From assembly GCA_003476595.1 (NCBI GenBank), contig DMTU01000153.1, forward strand, positions 18,207-28,462: 10,256 nt of DNA, read 5' to 3'. The stretch is from Acidimicrobiaceae bacterium. Its GTDB lineage: Bacteria > Actinomycetota > Acidimicrobiia > Acidimicrobiales > Salinilacustritrichaceae. The translations under genes and the position numbers were made by a program. Positions 8,934-10,256 of this stretch are shown here, piece by piece. How positions within the stretch are numbered: the first letter of the stretch is position 1; every line of letters starts with the position of its first letter. The notes beneath the pieces are model-generated. The model was not told where the DNA came from. It worked only from the letters and a program-made list of their open reading frames with translations, and ran no database searches.

Positions 8934-10256
8934 TCACTCCAGCTCATAGCGGTGGTAGCCCAGCGGGACGCCGAGGAAATCGACAACGTCCGTGCCCACC
9001 AGCGTGGCCTCCAGGTCCGGAGCGTCGCCCCGTCCGGCAAGGACGGCGAACGTGTCGAACCCTGCGTCGCGGACAACGTCGACCGCACCCTCGAGGTCAG
9101 CCCCGCGTCCGATCGACAGGTACCGACGTTCGTCGTAGGCGGGACCGGCTTCGCGAACGAAGAACCCGTTCGCAGAGATGACGACGTCTTCGGGTCGGTC
9201 GGCGAGGTCGTCGAAGAAGGCCTCGACGTCGTGCGACCGCTGCTGGAGCCACGCCGCCCCGAACAGGGTCACCGCCACGGCGAATGCGGACACCGCTACG
9301 CGTGGGGCGCGGCCTGGCCGCTCGACCAGGGCGATGACGCCGAGGGTCGTGAGCAGGAGCGTCGGAACCAAGAGGTACCTACCACCCCATTGGGGGCCAG
9401 CTCCCCCGGTGAGCTGGAACGTCCAGATCAGCACGGTCATCAGCAGCGCCATGCCGAGGATGGCGAGCCGTTCGCGATCACGTCGGACGAGGCCGGCTAC
9501 GGCGGCGAACGGCGACGCCACGAGGGCTCCGGAGACGAATCCCAGCCCCGATGCGAAGGCGAGCACGTAGATCACACCGGCAACCACGAGCGCGGCGACG
9601 GCCGGGCGCTGCTCGCCCCGGCGATGCATGGTGACGCCCAGGACGATTGCCCCGACAACCGCGGCGCCGAGCAAGACGTTGCCCGGGTAGCCGAAGCCAG
9701 GCAGGCCGAACCACGTGATGAACGCCTCCTCGCCACGCTCGGCAAGCTCCGTCCACCACTGGCGTTGGGCTTGGCCGGACACGCGACTCGTCCGTGGGTT
9801 CCCGCCGAAGTCCTGCTCGATCGACGCGTTGGCTAACCATGGCAGAGCGAACCCAACGACGCTCAGCGCGCCGGTGACCAGCGCTCGCCCGATCTGACGT
9901 CGGAGCACGAGGGCCAAGCACGTGACCGCGACGGCGACGAACGCAACGACGAACGCCTCAGCCCGCATGGAGGCAGCCAGGCCGAACAGGGCTCCGGCGA
10001 CGAGTGAGGCCAGCACCACACCCCCGACATGGGGTGTGCGCACCAACAGTGCGATGCCACCGAGCATCAGTCCTGCACCGACCGAGTGCTCCCACAGGTC
10101 CAGTGAGTACACGAGGATCGGGCTGGCGAGCGCCGTAACCCAGAAGGCCCACCAGCCCTCGGGCCCGCCGGCGAGCCTCCGAGCGATGTCCCGGCAGGCG
10201 AAGGCGGCGAGCAGGCCGCCGAGCATCGGTAGCATCAGCGCCAGCCGGTACCCGCC
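8934..10256 (-). CDS. Multi-spanning membrane protein, GT-C/mannosyltransferase-like, N-terminus beyond the window
   Basis: The frame is open to the right edge (GGYRLAL precedes the first in-window ATG at 10235), so about 440 C-terminal residues of a longer protein are probably present. About eleven or twelve hydrophobic helices are followed by a soluble C-terminal domain of roughly 90 residues, starting near '[21 protein letters not shown]'. '[11 protein letters not shown]' and '[14 protein letters not shown]' between helices resemble polyprenyl-phosphate-sugar-dependent GT-C membrane glycosyltransferases. The catalytic acidic loop expected near the N-terminus of such enzymes is off the window, so the activity is not shown. 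It might glycosylate lipid-linked or protein substrates on the outer face, in line with the glycan locus. It ends 81 nt before uvrA on the same strand; uvrA appears to have its own promoter. A membrane protein of unknown function is the safe alternative. Confidence 0.75.
   Translation of the reverse strand, partial: GGYRLALMLPMLGGLLAAFACRDIARRLAGGPEGWWAFWVTALASPILVYSLDLWEHSVGAGLMLGGIALLVRTPHVGGVVLASLVAGALFGLAASMRAEAFVVAFVAVAVTCLALVLRRQIGRALVTGALSVVGFALPWLANASIEQDFGGNPRTSRVSGQAQRQWWTELAERGEEAFITWFGLPGFGYPGNVLLGAAVVGAIVLGVTMHRRGEQRPAVAALVVAGVIYVLAFASGLGFVSGALVASPFAAVAGLVRRDRERLAILGMALLMTVLIWTFQLTGGAGPQWGGRYLLVPTLLLTTLGVIALVERPGRAPRVAVSAFAVAVTLFGAAWLQQRSHDVEAFFDDLADRPEDVVISANGFFVREAGPAYDERRYLSIGRGADLEGAVDVVRDAGFDTFAVLAGRGDAPDLEATLVGTDVVDFLGVPLGYHRYELE

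Overview
The window is GC-rich DNA that codes almost edge to edge. It probably comes from an actinobacterium or a close high-GC relative. Supporting signs are GC-rich third codon positions, frequent GTG and TTG starts, start sites with little or no Shine-Dalgarno sequence, and a LexA box of the actinobacterial TCGAAC-N4-GTTCGA type upstream of uvrA. The species cannot be named from this sequence; Acidimicrobiia is only a guess.

Layout from right to left (most genes are on the minus strand). At the right edge (8934-10256) lies a multi-spanning membrane protein, cut at its N-terminus, that resembles GT-C or mannosyltransferase-like proteins. An 81-bp gap follows, holding a LexA-box-like palindrome and a possible -10 element. 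Next is a complete uvrA (5997-8852), the excision-repair damage sensor. Two SAM-dependent methyltransferases follow it with only 1-nt and 3-nt gaps (5324-5995 and 4457-5320). A lone plus-strand GT2 glycosyltransferase (3633-4460) converges on the second methyltransferase, and their stop codons share one CTAG.

Divergent from that GT2, across only 29 bp, runs a minus-strand glycan operon. It holds a polyprenyl-phosphate sugar-1-phosphate transferase of the WbaP/ExoY type (2212-3603), a membrane-anchored GT2 (1205-2215), a GT4 (49-1185), and the first 17 codons of another probable GT2 that runs off the left edge (1-52).

Functionally this is part of a surface or exo-polysaccharide locus. The sugar transferase would load the first sugar phosphate onto the lipid carrier at the inner face of the membrane. 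The GT2 and GT4 enzymes would extend the repeat unit, and the methyltransferases might methylate sugars or act on glycan precursors. UvrA is a housekeeping DNA-repair protein that appears to be embedded in, and possibly co-transcribed with, this locus. I see no RNA genes, mobile elements, CRISPR arrays or convincing terminators, and no gene-free stretch longer than 81 bp. I found no clear previously undescribed system. The most distinctive feature is the apparent SOS-regulated uvrA reading into glycan-type methyltransferases.
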